A stretch of DNA of 64,000 bases, from positions 3,576,001 to 3,640,000 of the forward strand of contig NZ_CP056032.1 of assembly GCF_013375035.1 (NCBI RefSeq), in the 5' to 3' direction. The notes beneath the pieces are model-generated. The model made no database searches and was not told the origin of the DNA. It worked only from the letters and a program-made list of their open reading frames with translations. This stretch comes from Spirosoma sp. KUDC1026 (GTDB lineage: Bacteria; Bacteroidota; Bacteroidia; Cytophagales; Spirosomataceae). The position numbers were made by a program, and so were the translations under genes. Positions within the stretch are counted from its first letter, which is position 1. Each line of letters starts with the position of its first letter. Positions 35,272-43,801 of the stretch are shown here, one piece after another.

Positions 35272-35907
35272 ATGACAGTACCTTCTCCACTTATTACGCC
35301 CGACCTGATTGCGTCGGCACTGACCTACGAACAGTACATTACTTTGTCGGCCGAGCGGCTGGCGCAGGGGCTAACCACATCTGAAGAAGCGAGTTATAAT
35401 ACCGATGAAATCGTGGGATACGCCCGGCTGAACCTGGCCCGAATGAGCCGGCTCGACCGGCAGATAACGCTGTTGCCGGAGGTTACAGCTGCCCTGACGG
35501 AAGTGCCGGAATCCTGGATCTGGCTGGTACTGACCGAATCGTGGTGCGGGGATGCCGCCCAGGTCGTTCCGGTGCTACACCAGATGGCCATGGCATCGTC
35601 ACAGGTCGAAATCCGCTTCCTGCTGCGGGATAAACACCCGGTGGTGATGAATGTATACCTGACAAACGGTGGTAAATCAATCCCGAAACTGATCTGTCTG
35701 CGCAAATCGGATCTGACGAAGGAGCTGGGCACGTGGGGGCCAAGACCAGCCGCATTACAGTCGCTGATGAACGACTGGAAAGTTGAGCAGGTGCCGTTTC
35801 AGGAGGTTATTGAGCGGGCGCAGCGCTGGTATAATACGGACCGGACACTTTCCCTTCAGCGTGAACTTTTGCCCTGCATTGCCAGTTGGTCAGAAGTTAG
35901 CGTGTAG
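35272..35907 (+). CDS. Thioredoxin-like family protein
   Basis: A 211-residue cytoplasmic protein with a helical N-terminus and a thioredoxin-like domain (WIWLVLTESWCGDAAQVVPVLHQMA). The usual CXXC has become WCGDA, with one Cys, so disulphide exchange of the normal kind is unlikely. The family (Thioredoxin_9-like) is common in Bacteroidota without a known partner. The FKBP gene follows in the same direction after 59 bases. Confidence 0.82.
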   Translation: MTVPSPLITPDLIASALTYEQYITLSAERLAQGLTTSEEASYNTDEIVGYARLNLARMSRLDRQITLLPEVTAALTEVPESWIWLVLTESWCGDAAQVVPVLHQMAMASSQVEIRFLLRDKHPVVMNVYLTNGGKSIPKLICLRKSDLTKELGTWGPRPAALQSLMNDWKVEQVPFQEVIERAQRWYNTDRTLSLQRELLPCIASWSEVSV

Positions 35908-35966
35908 CCTGATTTTAGCCGGAAGTTCCGGTACCTTTGCCCCGCGTTAACCAAACTAACGAACTT

Positions 35967-36398
35967 ATGGCACAAGCAAAATCCGGCGACACCGTTCAGG
36001 TGCATTATACCGGTACCCTGACCGACGGGACTATCTTTGATTCATCCGAGGGACGTACTCCACTGGAATTTACGGTGGGTAGTGGACAGGTCATCAAAGG
36101 CTTTGATGATGGCGTTGCCGGTATGAATCCAGGGGAGAAAAAAACAATAAATATTCCCGTTGAGGATGCATACGGCCCCGCAAACGAAGATATGATCTTT
36201 ACGCTGAACCGCTCGGATATTCCGGCCGATATTCCGCTGGAAGTGGGCGCTACGCTGAACATGCACGAAGACGGCAACCCCCGGCCTATTCCGGTTATTG
36301 TCCGGGATCTGACGGAAACAACCGTAACGCTGGATGCCAACCATCCGCTGGCGGGTCAGGACCTGATCTTCGAAGTTGAACTGGTAGGGGTTAAATAA
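35967..36398 (+). CDS. FKBP-type peptidyl-prolyl isomerase, SlyD-like
   Basis: A 143-residue protein starting at ATG 35967 (MAQAKSGDTVQVHYTGTL). FKBP features are VHYTGTLTDGTIFDSSEGRTPLEFTVGSGQVIKGFDDGVAGM. The insertion segment (about residues 70-120; TLNRSDIPADIPLEVGATLNMHEDGNPRPIPVIVRDL) is the SlyD IF domain. The His-rich metal-binding tail of E. coli SlyD is absent. It should catalyse proline isomerisation and act as a chaperone in the cytoplasm. Repeat element D starts 3 bases after the stop. Confidence 0.92.
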   Translation: MAQAKSGDTVQVHYTGTLTDGTIFDSSEGRTPLEFTVGSGQVIKGFDDGVAGMNPGEKKTINIPVEDAYGPANEDMIFTLNRSDIPADIPLEVGATLNMHEDGNPRPIPVIVRDLTETTVTLDANHPLAGQDLIFEVELVGVK

Positions 36399-36400
36399 TT

Positions 36401-36460
36401 AAAGAGCGAAAGAGTGAAAGAGCGAGATGCCACTAAAGGCCAATCGCTCTTTCGCTCTTT
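36401..36460. repeat. Octamer-built inverted element D (between converging genes)
   Basis: Left arm 36401-36425 (aaagagcg, aaagagtg, aaagagcg units) faces right arm 36444-36460. The inner 17 bases match at 16 of 17. The spacer is 18 bases. It fills the gap between the FKBP stop and the stop of the converging gene, so here it could also act as a terminator. Confidence 0.85.
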
Positions 36461-36857
36461 ACCTTTCAAAGGTAAGCAGGTCAGTTAGTTCACTAAGGGC
36501 CGTCTCAATGCCCCGCAGGTTAGCCCGCGCTACGTAGGAGGCTAGTGCCACAGTAACCGCGCCGATGTTGAGGGCCACGTTGATTGTCTGAAGGCGTTTA
36601 AGACTCTCCTGCGCCTGGTCTATCGCCTGCTGAAGTCGAAGGGCAACCCCGGCTGCATCCCTGAACGCGGGTCGAACGGCGGAGGTCTGCAGATCCTGCG
36701 CCCGGTTCAAGAGGCTGCTCTGATAGGCATTCAGGTCGAGGTGCTGCTCGAACGTAAGATCGGGCCAGTGACTGACCTGGAACTCGTTCAGCGATCGTGC
36801 CATGGTCTGGTAACCATTGGCCAGAACCACCAGCTGCTCAGGGGTAAAGTCTTCCAT
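36459..36857 (-). CDS. Helical protein of unknown function, downstream partner of a lipoprotein
   Basis: A 132-residue protein with no recognised family. It is largely helical (TPEQLVVLANGYQTMARSLNEF; ALRLQQAIDQAQESLKRLQTINVALN), with a hydrophobic patch near residues 95-110 too weak to be a sure membrane segment. It starts 20 bases inside the preceding lipoprotein gene in another frame, so translation is probably coupled and the proteins may work together. The stop overlaps the right end of repeat element D. Confidence 0.65.
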   Translation of the reverse strand: MEDFTPEQLVVLANGYQTMARSLNEFQVSHWPDLTFEQHLDLNAYQSSLLNRAQDLQTSAVRPAFRDAAGVALRLQQAIDQAQESLKRLQTINVALNIGAVTVALASYVARANLRGIETALSELTDLLTFER

Positions 36858-37743
36858 AAACCGGTTTAAGTTGTTCCAGGTCGGTCTGGAGTTGATTTAG
36901 GGTCGCTACGTAGGTACTTAAAGACAGTAAAATCTCTCGGTGTTTCAGCTCCCGGCGCTGCCGGTACAGTTCGTCGTATCCCACCTGAATCGTACGCAGG
37001 CTCTTAACGTACGTAAGCACCGTCTGCCGGGTCTGCTCAATGGTACTGGCGGTTTTGATCCACTGTTGCGCCAGATCATATTTTTCTGAGTACGCCAGCT
37101 TTGGATCACGGATTAATCGATTCTTGTACGAATTGTATTGTTGCTCCCGGCTGATGGCAATTACATCGGCCAGGCGGTTATACGCAAGAATCTCAACCGC
37201 CAGCAACCGCTGCATATCTGGATAACTATTTTCCAGAAAGGCGACTAATTTCTGCCTCCGGTACGTACTGGTTGCGGCCGATGCGATTGTATTAACGATC
37301 CGGTTAAACGCAATTACTTCGTCGGCACTGAGCTTGATCCGGGAGTTCTGAAGGTAATTCTCAAAACTCGGCGACTGGAGCTGTACGGGCACGAAAGACT
37401 TACCGGTGGCTGAGAGATTATGCAGTGTCTGAAAGTAAGACTGAATGAGGTTCCGGCCAGCCAGGGTGAGGCTGTCGGCCAGTCGGTAGGACCGGAAAGA
37501 ATCCTGCCGAACGCGGTCCGTAAAGTTGATGCCAATAACCGGGGTTTTGGCAAATGGGTGCCGGTCGAGGGAGTCCGTCTGCGTTCGGTTGCGGTACACC
37601 GACGAGAACGTAGCGGGTAGCGTAGCCCCTTGCTGAACAGTGGTCAGGGTCGAGTTACTGAACATTTCGACCGACCGGAGATTAACGCAGCCGGTGAGCC
37701 AGGCGCTACCGAGGGTAATAAAGAACAGCACACATTTATGCAT
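36838..37743 (-). CDS. Lipoprotein of unknown function, coiled-coil rich
   Basis: A 301-residue protein with a clear lipoprotein signal (MHKCVLFFITLGSAWLTGC, Cys19). After a short Thr/Ser-rich stretch the rest is helical, with long segments that could form coiled coils (residues of about 120-295; TASTIEQTRQTVLTYVKSLRTIQ and LATLNQLQTDLEQL-like). I recognise no family. It overlaps the following helical gene by 20 bases, suggesting a functional pair, perhaps an outer-membrane lipoprotein with a soluble partner. Confidence 0.7.
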   Translation of the reverse strand: MHKCVLFFITLGSAWLTGCVNLRSVEMFSNSTLTTVQQGATLPATFSSVYRNRTQTDSLDRHPFAKTPVIGINFTDRVRQDSFRSYRLADSLTLAGRNLIQSYFQTLHNLSATGKSFVPVQLQSPSFENYLQNSRIKLSADEVIAFNRIVNTIASAATSTYRRQKLVAFLENSYPDMQRLLAVEILAYNRLADVIAISREQQYNSYKNRLIRDPKLAYSEKYDLAQQWIKTASTIEQTRQTVLTYVKSLRTIQVGYDELYRQRRELKHREILLSLSTYVATLNQLQTDLEQLKPVYGRLYP

Positions 37744-37862
37744 AGGTCAGTATGGAATCGTCGGAATATAGGCGACGACCGGATCAAATCGCCATTGTGA
37801 ACAGGATTTTGACCAAACGGTTAGTAAACAAACCGTGAGCCAGGGTTTCTGGTTATCCCCGA

Positions 37863-38804
37863 ATGACACTGACACCAACTAACGTGGGCTATGCCTGCAT
37901 CAATCTGAGTCTGCAGGCGCAGAAAATCACCACCAATCGGGGGATGATCAAAAAGACGTTTACCGAAAAGGGGGTGGCCTATGCGTCGGAACTAGCGCTG
38001 AAAAACGTGCAGGATCTGTTGAAAATCGTCGACTGGAATCTGGAGCATGGCATCGGACTGTTTCGGATTTCGTCGGATCTGTTTCCGTGGGCGTCAGAAT
38101 ACCGGATAGCTGACCTGCCTGATTTTGCGGAGATACGAGCGACGCTGGAAGAAATCGGGAGCCGACCAATTCGCCTGACAACGCACCCCGGCCCGTTCAA
38201 TCACCTGGCGGGTCAGGGAAAGGTACTGGACAATACGCTCAAAGACCTGGAATACCAGTCGGAGCTCTTCGACCTGATGGGCCTGAAACCATCGCACTGG
38301 AACAAAATCAACATCCACGCCGGAGGGACCTACGGCGATAAGTCGGCTACGCTGGCGCGGTTTGCGAAGAACTTTGGCCTTCTGTCGGAGAATCTACGCG
38401 CCCGACTGACCGTCGAGAACGACGATCGCCCCAGTCTGTACACGGTAACCGACTTAGTGTCCCTGTACGAAGTCATTGGGACGCCCATCGTGTTCGATTA
38501 CTTTCATCACTCCCTCAACCCTGGTTCTCAGACCGAAGAGGAAGCGTTCCTGACGGCCTATGCTACGTGGGATGTCCGGCCGGTATTCCATTATTCCGAC
38601 TCGCGGCAGGAAAAAGAAGATCCCCGCGCCCGGAAAGAAGCCCATGCCGACTGGCTCTACGCGCCCGTCAATACGTATGGGAAGGAGGTAGATATTGTCT
38701 ATGAATCTAAAATGAAGGAATTGTCGCTGCTGCGCCTGCGGGGCGAGGAGCCCGAGATTCCGCCCGCCGTTCAGAAGCTCATGAAGCAGCAGAGCGATGA
38801 CTGA
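37863..38804 (+). CDS. uvsE: UV-damage endonuclease (UvsE/UVDE)
   Basis: A 313-residue TIM-barrel endonuclease. UVDE marks are NVGYACINLSL at the start, HGIGLFRISSDLFPWAS, RLTTHPGPFNHLAGQ, INIHAGGTYGDK, LTVENDD, FDYFHH and PVFHYSDSR, which supply the metal-binding His, Glu and Asp residues. It nicks DNA 5' of cyclobutane dimers and 6-4 photoproducts and starts an excision pathway that does not need UvrABC. It appears to be transcribed alone, divergent from the lipoprotein pair. Confidence 0.94.
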   Translation: MTLTPTNVGYACINLSLQAQKITTNRGMIKKTFTEKGVAYASELALKNVQDLLKIVDWNLEHGIGLFRISSDLFPWASEYRIADLPDFAEIRATLEEIGSRPIRLTTHPGPFNHLAGQGKVLDNTLKDLEYQSELFDLMGLKPSHWNKINIHAGGTYGDKSATLARFAKNFGLLSENLRARLTVENDDRPSLYTVTDLVSLYEVIGTPIVFDYFHHSLNPGSQTEEEAFLTAYATWDVRPVFHYSDSRQEKEDPRARKEAHADWLYAPVNTYGKEVDIVYESKMKELSLLRLRGEEPEIPPAVQKLMKQQSDD

Positions 38805-38958
38805 TGGCAGTTCCCGTAAAAATATAGAACGGCACAACGAGCGGGAACTGACCGGCAAAACGTTTGCTGTCGGGCAGATTCAGGGTTAAAAAGGAACGAG
38901 ACTGCTGCAAAACCGGAAAACTATCGATACGAAACCGGGAAACGTCACCACAAAAAAA

Positions 38959-38988
38959 CGCCCGCTACGTTTGGGAACGTAGCGGGCG
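38959..38988 (-). terminator. Terminator of the secreted beta-domain gene
   Basis: A 13-bp perfect stem (cgcccgctacgtt/aacgtagcgggcg) with the loop tggg. On the minus strand it runs into a T-rich tail. It lies about 90 bases after the stop at 39077; the region 38805-39076 otherwise holds no convincing gene. Confidence 0.85.
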
Positions 38989-39076
38989 GAGTGGGGTTCG
39001 CGGCCGATCCGGTTTGGTCGACCACTTTTCAGTTGGATATTACGTAAGCAGCCCGAAGGCTTTATGCAGGAAGCGG

Positions 39077-39685
39077 TTATTCGGCAACCGTAACGCGCGA
39101 CGAGAAGTGTTTCTGCTCCATACCAACCACGAACGTGTAGGTACCTGTGGGCAGCGTCGATAAATCGAACCGCTGGGCACCACCATTGTAAGCTTCGCTG
39201 AACACCAGTTCATTTTTCGCGTCGTAGATCGATACGCTGGCGTCATCTAGATTTTTACCCGGAACCGTTACTTCAATTTTGTTTTTCGCGTAGGTCGTCA
39301 GCGTAGGCTGGGCCATTTGCTGCAGGTTACGCTCGTCGATCGATACAACGTTACCGCGGATCGTAATGCCCTGCGACATCCACCATTCATTGTTGCCGGC
39401 GGTGATAAAGTAACGTCCGTCGGGCAGGTTGTTCAGGTTGAAAATTTGCTCACCTGTTTTGTTGCTCGACGAGGTCAGACCTTTGTACAAAATGTAGCCA
39501 TCAACGTCGACCAGAGTCAGGTCGACAGGCGATCCTGGTTTTGTGTATATGCGAACTTTCTTGCTATCTGACTTTTCGATTTTGACGCTGCTAACTCCCA
39601 AACCAGTGTCGGCTTTGGCCTCTCCCAGACCTGCCAGACTCCATACTGACATCAGTACGGCGATTGATAAACGGAATTTTTTCAT
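39077..39685 (-). CDS. Secreted protein with two beta-sandwich-like repeats
   Basis: A 202-residue protein with a signal peptide (MKKFRLSIAVLMSVWSLAGLGEAKA). Two related halves of about 70 residues follow. The first contains VDLTLVDVDGYILYKG and FNLNNLPDGRYFI; the second contains VSIYDAKNELVFSEA and FDLSTLPTGTYTFVV. This pattern recalls the small beta domains found at the C-termini of type IX-secreted proteins, but the arginine/glycine signals of a true T9SS sorting domain are not clear. It may be an extracytoplasmic structural or binding protein. The upstream gap of over 450 bases suggests its own regulation. Confidence 0.7.
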   Translation of the reverse strand: MKKFRLSIAVLMSVWSLAGLGEAKADTGLGVSSVKIEKSDSKKVRIYTKPGSPVDLTLVDVDGYILYKGLTSSSNKTGEQIFNLNNLPDGRYFITAGNNEWWMSQGITIRGNVVSIDERNLQQMAQPTLTTYAKNKIEVTVPGKNLDDASVSIYDAKNELVFSEAYNGGAQRFDLSTLPTGTYTFVVGMEQKHFSSRVTVAE

Positions 39686-40142
39686 TGTCTTGAAATTTTG
39701 TTTTTCCGTGACAAAGGTGTGGGATAAAGTCCGTTCGATGCAAGAGTTCAGGTGCTGACGATCAGCGTTTTACGCAATGTTCATCTAATATTTATATTCA
39801 ATATGAGCAAATTCGCGTAATTATCGGAAAAGTACAATAAGTCCCTATTTATTGCGTATGATTTGTATTTTTCTAATAATTCTAATTTTTAGGACTTTCC
39901 TTTTTTTGGTCCCTACTTTTCAATCAGATAATACAATTTTAAATAATTTTAAAATATATACTTTATTCATATGAAGTAAACGGTGATCTCAACTATGGTC
40001 GCTTAGGTCGTTGAAAGCACGTTTCGATCCTGATTCTGGTCGGGCCTGGTTCATTAATTTTAATTTAAAAGTGAGTTCAGTTGAGCCGGCCCCATAAACC
40101 AAAGCCAGCCTAAACCGATTTATCTAAAAAATCAGAAGCTAC
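39686..40142. other. AT-rich gap between divergent genes
   Basis: No coding frame was found. A strongly AT-rich block lies at about 39780-39980. It probably contains promoters for the secreted protein and for the SDR gene; no clear consensus box was placed. Confidence 0.5.
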
Positions 40143-40952
40143 ATGCAGAAAGAATTACAGGGACAGGTGGCCGTAGTCACCGGCGCGAGTAGTGGGATAG
40201 GGGCGGGCGTGGCCCAAAGCCTGGCCGATGCGGGTGCAATCGTTGTGGTCAACCATCCCGTGGCGGCAACGAAAGCTGATGCGGATGCCGTCCTGAAAGA
40301 AATCACCGATGCCGGTGGGCAGGGTATTACGTACCAATGCGATGTCAGCAAAGAGGATCAGGTCGACCAGATGTTCGCTGATGTTGTGGCGCAACTAGGG
40401 ACGGTTGATATTCTGGTAAACAATGCCGGTATTCAGCGTGATGCCGCCTTTCACGAAATGACGCTGGCGCAGTGGGATGCCGTGATCGGCGTGAACCTGA
40501 CCGGTCAGTTTCTCTGCGCCCGGGCGGCCATCCGGGAGTTTTTGCGCCGGGGACCGCGTCCGGAAGTGTCCAGCGCGACTGGCAAGATCATCTGTATGAG
40601 TTCGGTACACGAAGTAATTCCCTGGGCGGGGCATATCAACTACGCGGCATCCAAAGGGGGCGTCAAGCTCCTGATGCAGTCGCTGGCGCAGGAATACGGC
40701 GACCGGCGCATTCGGGTCAACAGCATCTGTCCGGGGGCCATTCAGACGCCCATCAACCACTCCGCCTGGGGTACGCCCGAAGCGCTGAACAGTCTGATGC
40801 GGCTCATCCCCTACAACCGGATTGGCCAACCCGCCGACATTGGTAACCTGGCCGTATTTCTGGCATCTGACAAATCGGATTACATTACCGGCTCCAGCAT
40901 CTTCATCGACGGGGGCATGACGGTACTGGAAAGTTTTGTTGATAATGGATAA
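40143..40952 (+). CDS. Short-chain dehydrogenase/reductase, glucose 1-dehydrogenase-like
   Basis: A 269-residue classical SDR. It has the cofactor motif VVTGASSGIGAG, NNAG at about residue 98, a catalytic Ser in SSVHEVIPWAGHIN, and the YAASKGG active site. The C-terminus (GSSIFIDGGMTVL) is usual. The closest known types oxidise glucose or related sugars with NAD(P). The neighbouring GH63-like hydrolase 135 bases downstream suggests a sugar pathway, but the substrate is not known. The two genes may be co-transcribed with repeat element E between them. Confidence 0.9.
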   Translation: MQKELQGQVAVVTGASSGIGAGVAQSLADAGAIVVVNHPVAATKADADAVLKEITDAGGQGITYQCDVSKEDQVDQMFADVVAQLGTVDILVNNAGIQRDAAFHEMTLAQWDAVIGVNLTGQFLCARAAIREFLRRGPRPEVSSATGKIICMSSVHEVIPWAGHINYAASKGGVKLLMQSLAQEYGDRRIRVNSICPGAIQTPINHSAWGTPEALNSLMRLIPYNRIGQPADIGNLAVFLASDKSDYITGSSIFIDGGMTVLESFVDNG

Positions 40953-41080
40953 AAGAAGGAAAAAGGAGGAGGGGAGAAGGGAACAAGGAGATTAATGAGT
41001 GTATAAAGGTTATGTTGTGGACTACTTTTTTTAGCATCTTTTTCCCTGTCCTGTTCCTTTCTCCGTTTCTTCCTTGTTCC
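40951..41080. repeat. Purine/pyrimidine inverted element E (SDR/GH63 gap)
   Basis: Left arm 40951-40990 is nearly all purine (ggagaagggaacaagg-like units). Right arm 41034-41080 is nearly all pyrimidine and its complement contains ggagaaaggaac and ggaacaagg. Matching is clearly less regular than in elements A-D, with no fixed octamer. It fills the gap between the SDR stop and the next ATG. Confidence 0.55.
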
Positions 41081-41086
41081 TAATTT

Positions 41087-43801
41087 ATGCTCCTCGAACA
41101 ACAACGACTAACCGACCCCGCCTGGCGGCAGTGGGGACCGTACGTCTCTGACCGCCAGTGGGGGACCGTGCGCGAAGATTACAGCGCTGATGGTGATGCC
41201 TGGAACTACACCACGCATGACATGGCGCGCAGTTACACGTACCGCTGGGGGGAAGAAGGGATTGCGGGTTTCTGCGATGACCAGCAGCAGCTGTGTCTGG
41301 CGCTGGCGCTCTGGAACGGACAGGATCCAATCCTGAAAGAACGCTTTTTCGGGTTGACAAATCCTGAGGGGAATCACGGTGAAGACGTTAAGGAACTGTA
41401 TTTTCAGCTCGACAGCGCGCCCAGTCATGCCTACCAACGCATGTTGTACAAATACCCGCAGCAGGCTTTTCCCTACCAGCAGCTGCTGGACGAAAACCGG
41501 CGTCGGACGCGACTCGATCCGGAATTTGAACTACTCGATACGGGCCTGTTTGATGAGGATCGCTACTTCGACGTAACAATAGAATACGCCAAGGCATCTC
41601 CCCAGGACATATTGATGGTTGTTACCGTCGTGAACCGGGGGCCGGATGCGGCACCACTACATGTGCTGCCAACGCTCTGGTACCGCAATACCTGGGTTTG
41701 GGGCGATGATTCTGACGGAGTTCCCAGCGCACAGCCCAGTCTGTCGCTGCAGGCAGATGGGATGGTGAGGGCCGAACATATTCAGTTAGGCCGTTACGTC
41801 CTGCAGGCGGAGGAAAGTCCGGTAACCGGAAAACCGGCCTGGCTATTCTGCGATAATGAAACTAACAAAGCCCGGCTGTACGATGTCCATAATGGCGCGG
41901 CCTATCCTAAAGATGCCATCAACGATTACGTCGTTCAGGGGACTCAGGCCGTCAATCCAACCCAGACCGGGACAAAGGCGGCTGCCCACTACGTCCTGAC
42001 CGTTGAGCCAGGGTCCGAAATCAAGATCCGACTGCGCCTGACGAATGCTGACCAACCGGACAACGTAGCCGTAAGCCTGGCCGACGTTGATGCGATTATG
42101 GCACAGCGAAAAGCTGACACAGACGACTTTTACGCCAGCATTCACCCGAGGGAGGCCAGCGAGGACGAAAAACGGGTGCAGCGACAGGCGTTTGCCGGAA
42201 TGCTCTGGAACAAACAGTACTATTATTACGACGTATCGCGCTGGCTGGCTGGTGATCCCAATCAGCCACCCCCGCCCCCCGAACGGGCAGCTGGCCGCAA
42301 CCATAGCTGGCTGCAGCTTATCAACGCGGGGGTTATTTCCATGCCCGACACCTGGGAGTATCCCTGGTACGCAGCCTGGGACTGGGCGTTTCACTGCGTA
42401 ACACTCGGTATGATCGATCCGGGCTTTGCCAAAGAGCAGCTCATGCTGCTGACCAACGAGTGGTATATGCATCCCAACGGGCAGCTACCTGCTTACGAAT
42501 GGGCATTCAGCGACGTGAATCCACCCGTACAGGCTTGGGCCGCGTGGCGCGTATACCACATGGAGAAACGGCACAAGCCTCAGGGCGAGGAAGACATTAC
42601 GTTTCTGCGGGCTGTTTTCCATAAGCTAATGCTCAACTTCACCTGGTGGGTGAACCGGAAAGACAACATGGGCAATAATATCTTCGAGGGGGGCTTCCTG
42701 GGGCTGGATAACATTGGTGTATTCGATCGGAATGAGGTACTGCCGAACGGAAGCCACCTTGAACAGGCCGACGGGACAAGTTGGATGGCCATGTATGCCC
42801 TGAACATGATGCGGATTGCGTTGGAACTGGCCAACCACGATCCCGTTTACGACGAGATGGCGACCAAGTTCTTTGATCACTTCCTGTACATTGCGGGGGC
42901 CATGACCAACACGGGCGGTAATCGTGATGGCCTGTGGGACGAAGACGACGGCTTCTTCTACGATCAGCTACGGCTGTCGGATGGGAGTGTCGAGCGGCTG
43001 CGGGTGCGGACGCTCGTGGGGTTAATACCCATGTTTGCGGTTGAGGTGCTGAGTGATCCGCTGCTGCGGGCCCGACCCGCTTTTCTGGAGCGGATGGTCT
43101 GGTTTAAAAGCCACCGGCCGGATCTCTACAGCCAGGTGTCGCGTTACAACGAAGTAGGTCAGGACGAAACCCGGCTACTAAGTTTGCTACGGGGGTTCCG
43201 GCTAAAATCACTGCTGACGCGTGTGCTGGATGAGAACGAATTCCTGAGTCCGCACGGCGTCCGGGCCGTATCGCAGGTGTACCGCGATCATCCTTACGAG
43301 TTTACGCTGGATGGCAATACGTTCCGGCTGGCCTATACCCCCGCCGAGAGTGTGAGTGATATGTTCGGAGGGAACAGCAACTGGCGCGGCCCGGTCTGGA
43401 TGCCAGTCAACTACCTGCTCATCAACAGCATCGAACGCTTCTACGCCTATTTCGGGGATGGATTTACGGTCGAATATCCGGTTGGGTCGGGGAAACTGGT
43501 AACCCTGCGCGATGTAGCCCGCGAGTTGACCGATCGACTGATCAGCCTGTTTACGGTCGGACCCACTGGAAATCGCCCGGTGTTTGGGGGGCACCCCAAG
43601 TACCGCGACCCCCATTTTCGGGATCACATCTTGTTCTACGAGTATTTCGACGGCGATAACGGACGAGGAGTGGGAGCCAGTCACCAGACGGGCTGGACGG
43701 GGCTGGTTGCTGAACTCATCGACCGTAAATACACGAGTCAGCAAGCGGTAAAACCCGGTGCCTCTATCGTTGATGAGCAGTCAGGGCCGAACTGCGGTTA
43801 G
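41087..43801 (+). CDS. GH63-like (MGH1-type) glycoside hydrolase
   Basis: A 904-residue enzyme with no signal peptide. The N-terminal part (RQWGPYVSDRQWGTVREDYSADGDAWNYTTHDMARSYTYRWGEEGIAG) and the (alpha/alpha)6 part (PDTWEYPWYAAWDWAFH; NPPVQAWAAWRVY; LFGGNSNWRGPVWMPVNY-like) match the MGH1/GH63 glucosidase group. Such enzymes hydrolyse alpha-glucosides, for example mannosylglycerate or glucosylglycerate in some bacteria. The substrate here is not determined. The stop codon overlaps that of the converging putative porin gene. Confidence 0.87.
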   Translation: MLLEQQRLTDPAWRQWGPYVSDRQWGTVREDYSADGDAWNYTTHDMARSYTYRWGEEGIAGFCDDQQQLCLALALWNGQDPILKERFFGLTNPEGNHGEDVKELYFQLDSAPSHAYQRMLYKYPQQAFPYQQLLDENRRRTRLDPEFELLDTGLFDEDRYFDVTIEYAKASPQDILMVVTVVNRGPDAAPLHVLPTLWYRNTWVWGDDSDGVPSAQPSLSLQADGMVRAEHIQLGRYVLQAEESPVTGKPAWLFCDNETNKARLYDVHNGAAYPKDAINDYVVQGTQAVNPTQTGTKAAAHYVLTVEPGSEIKIRLRLTNADQPDNVAVSLADVDAIMAQRKADTDDFYASIHPREASEDEKRVQRQAFAGMLWNKQYYYYDVSRWLAGDPNQPPPPPERAAGRNHSWLQLINAGVISMPDTWEYPWYAAWDWAFHCVTLGMIDPGFAKEQLMLLTNEWYMHPNGQLPAYEWAFSDVNPPVQAWAAWRVYHMEKRHKPQGEEDITFLRAVFHKLMLNFTWWVNRKDNMGNNIFEGGFLGLDNIGVFDRNEVLPNGSHLEQADGTSWMAMYALNMMRIALELANHDPVYDEMATKFFDHFLYIAGAMTNTGGNRDGLWDEDDGFFYDQLRLSDGSVERLRVRTLVGLIPMFAVEVLSDPLLRARPAFLERMVWFKSHRPDLYSQVSRYNEVGQDETRLLSLLRGFRLKSLLTRVLDENEFLSPHGVRAVSQVYRDHPYEFTLDGNTFRLAYTPAESVSDMFGGNSNWRGPVWMPVNYLLINSIERFYAYFGDGFTVEYPVGSGKLVTLRDVARELTDRLISLFTVGPTGNRPVFGGHPKYRDPHFRDHILFYEYFDGDNGRGVGASHQTGWTGLVAELIDRKYTSQQAVKPGASIVDEQSGPNCG

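Noticed and set aside
38864-39163. A 99-codon plus-strand frame after the UV endonuclease
   Set aside because: It runs through the terminator at 38959-38988 and into the antisense of the secreted beta-domain gene.
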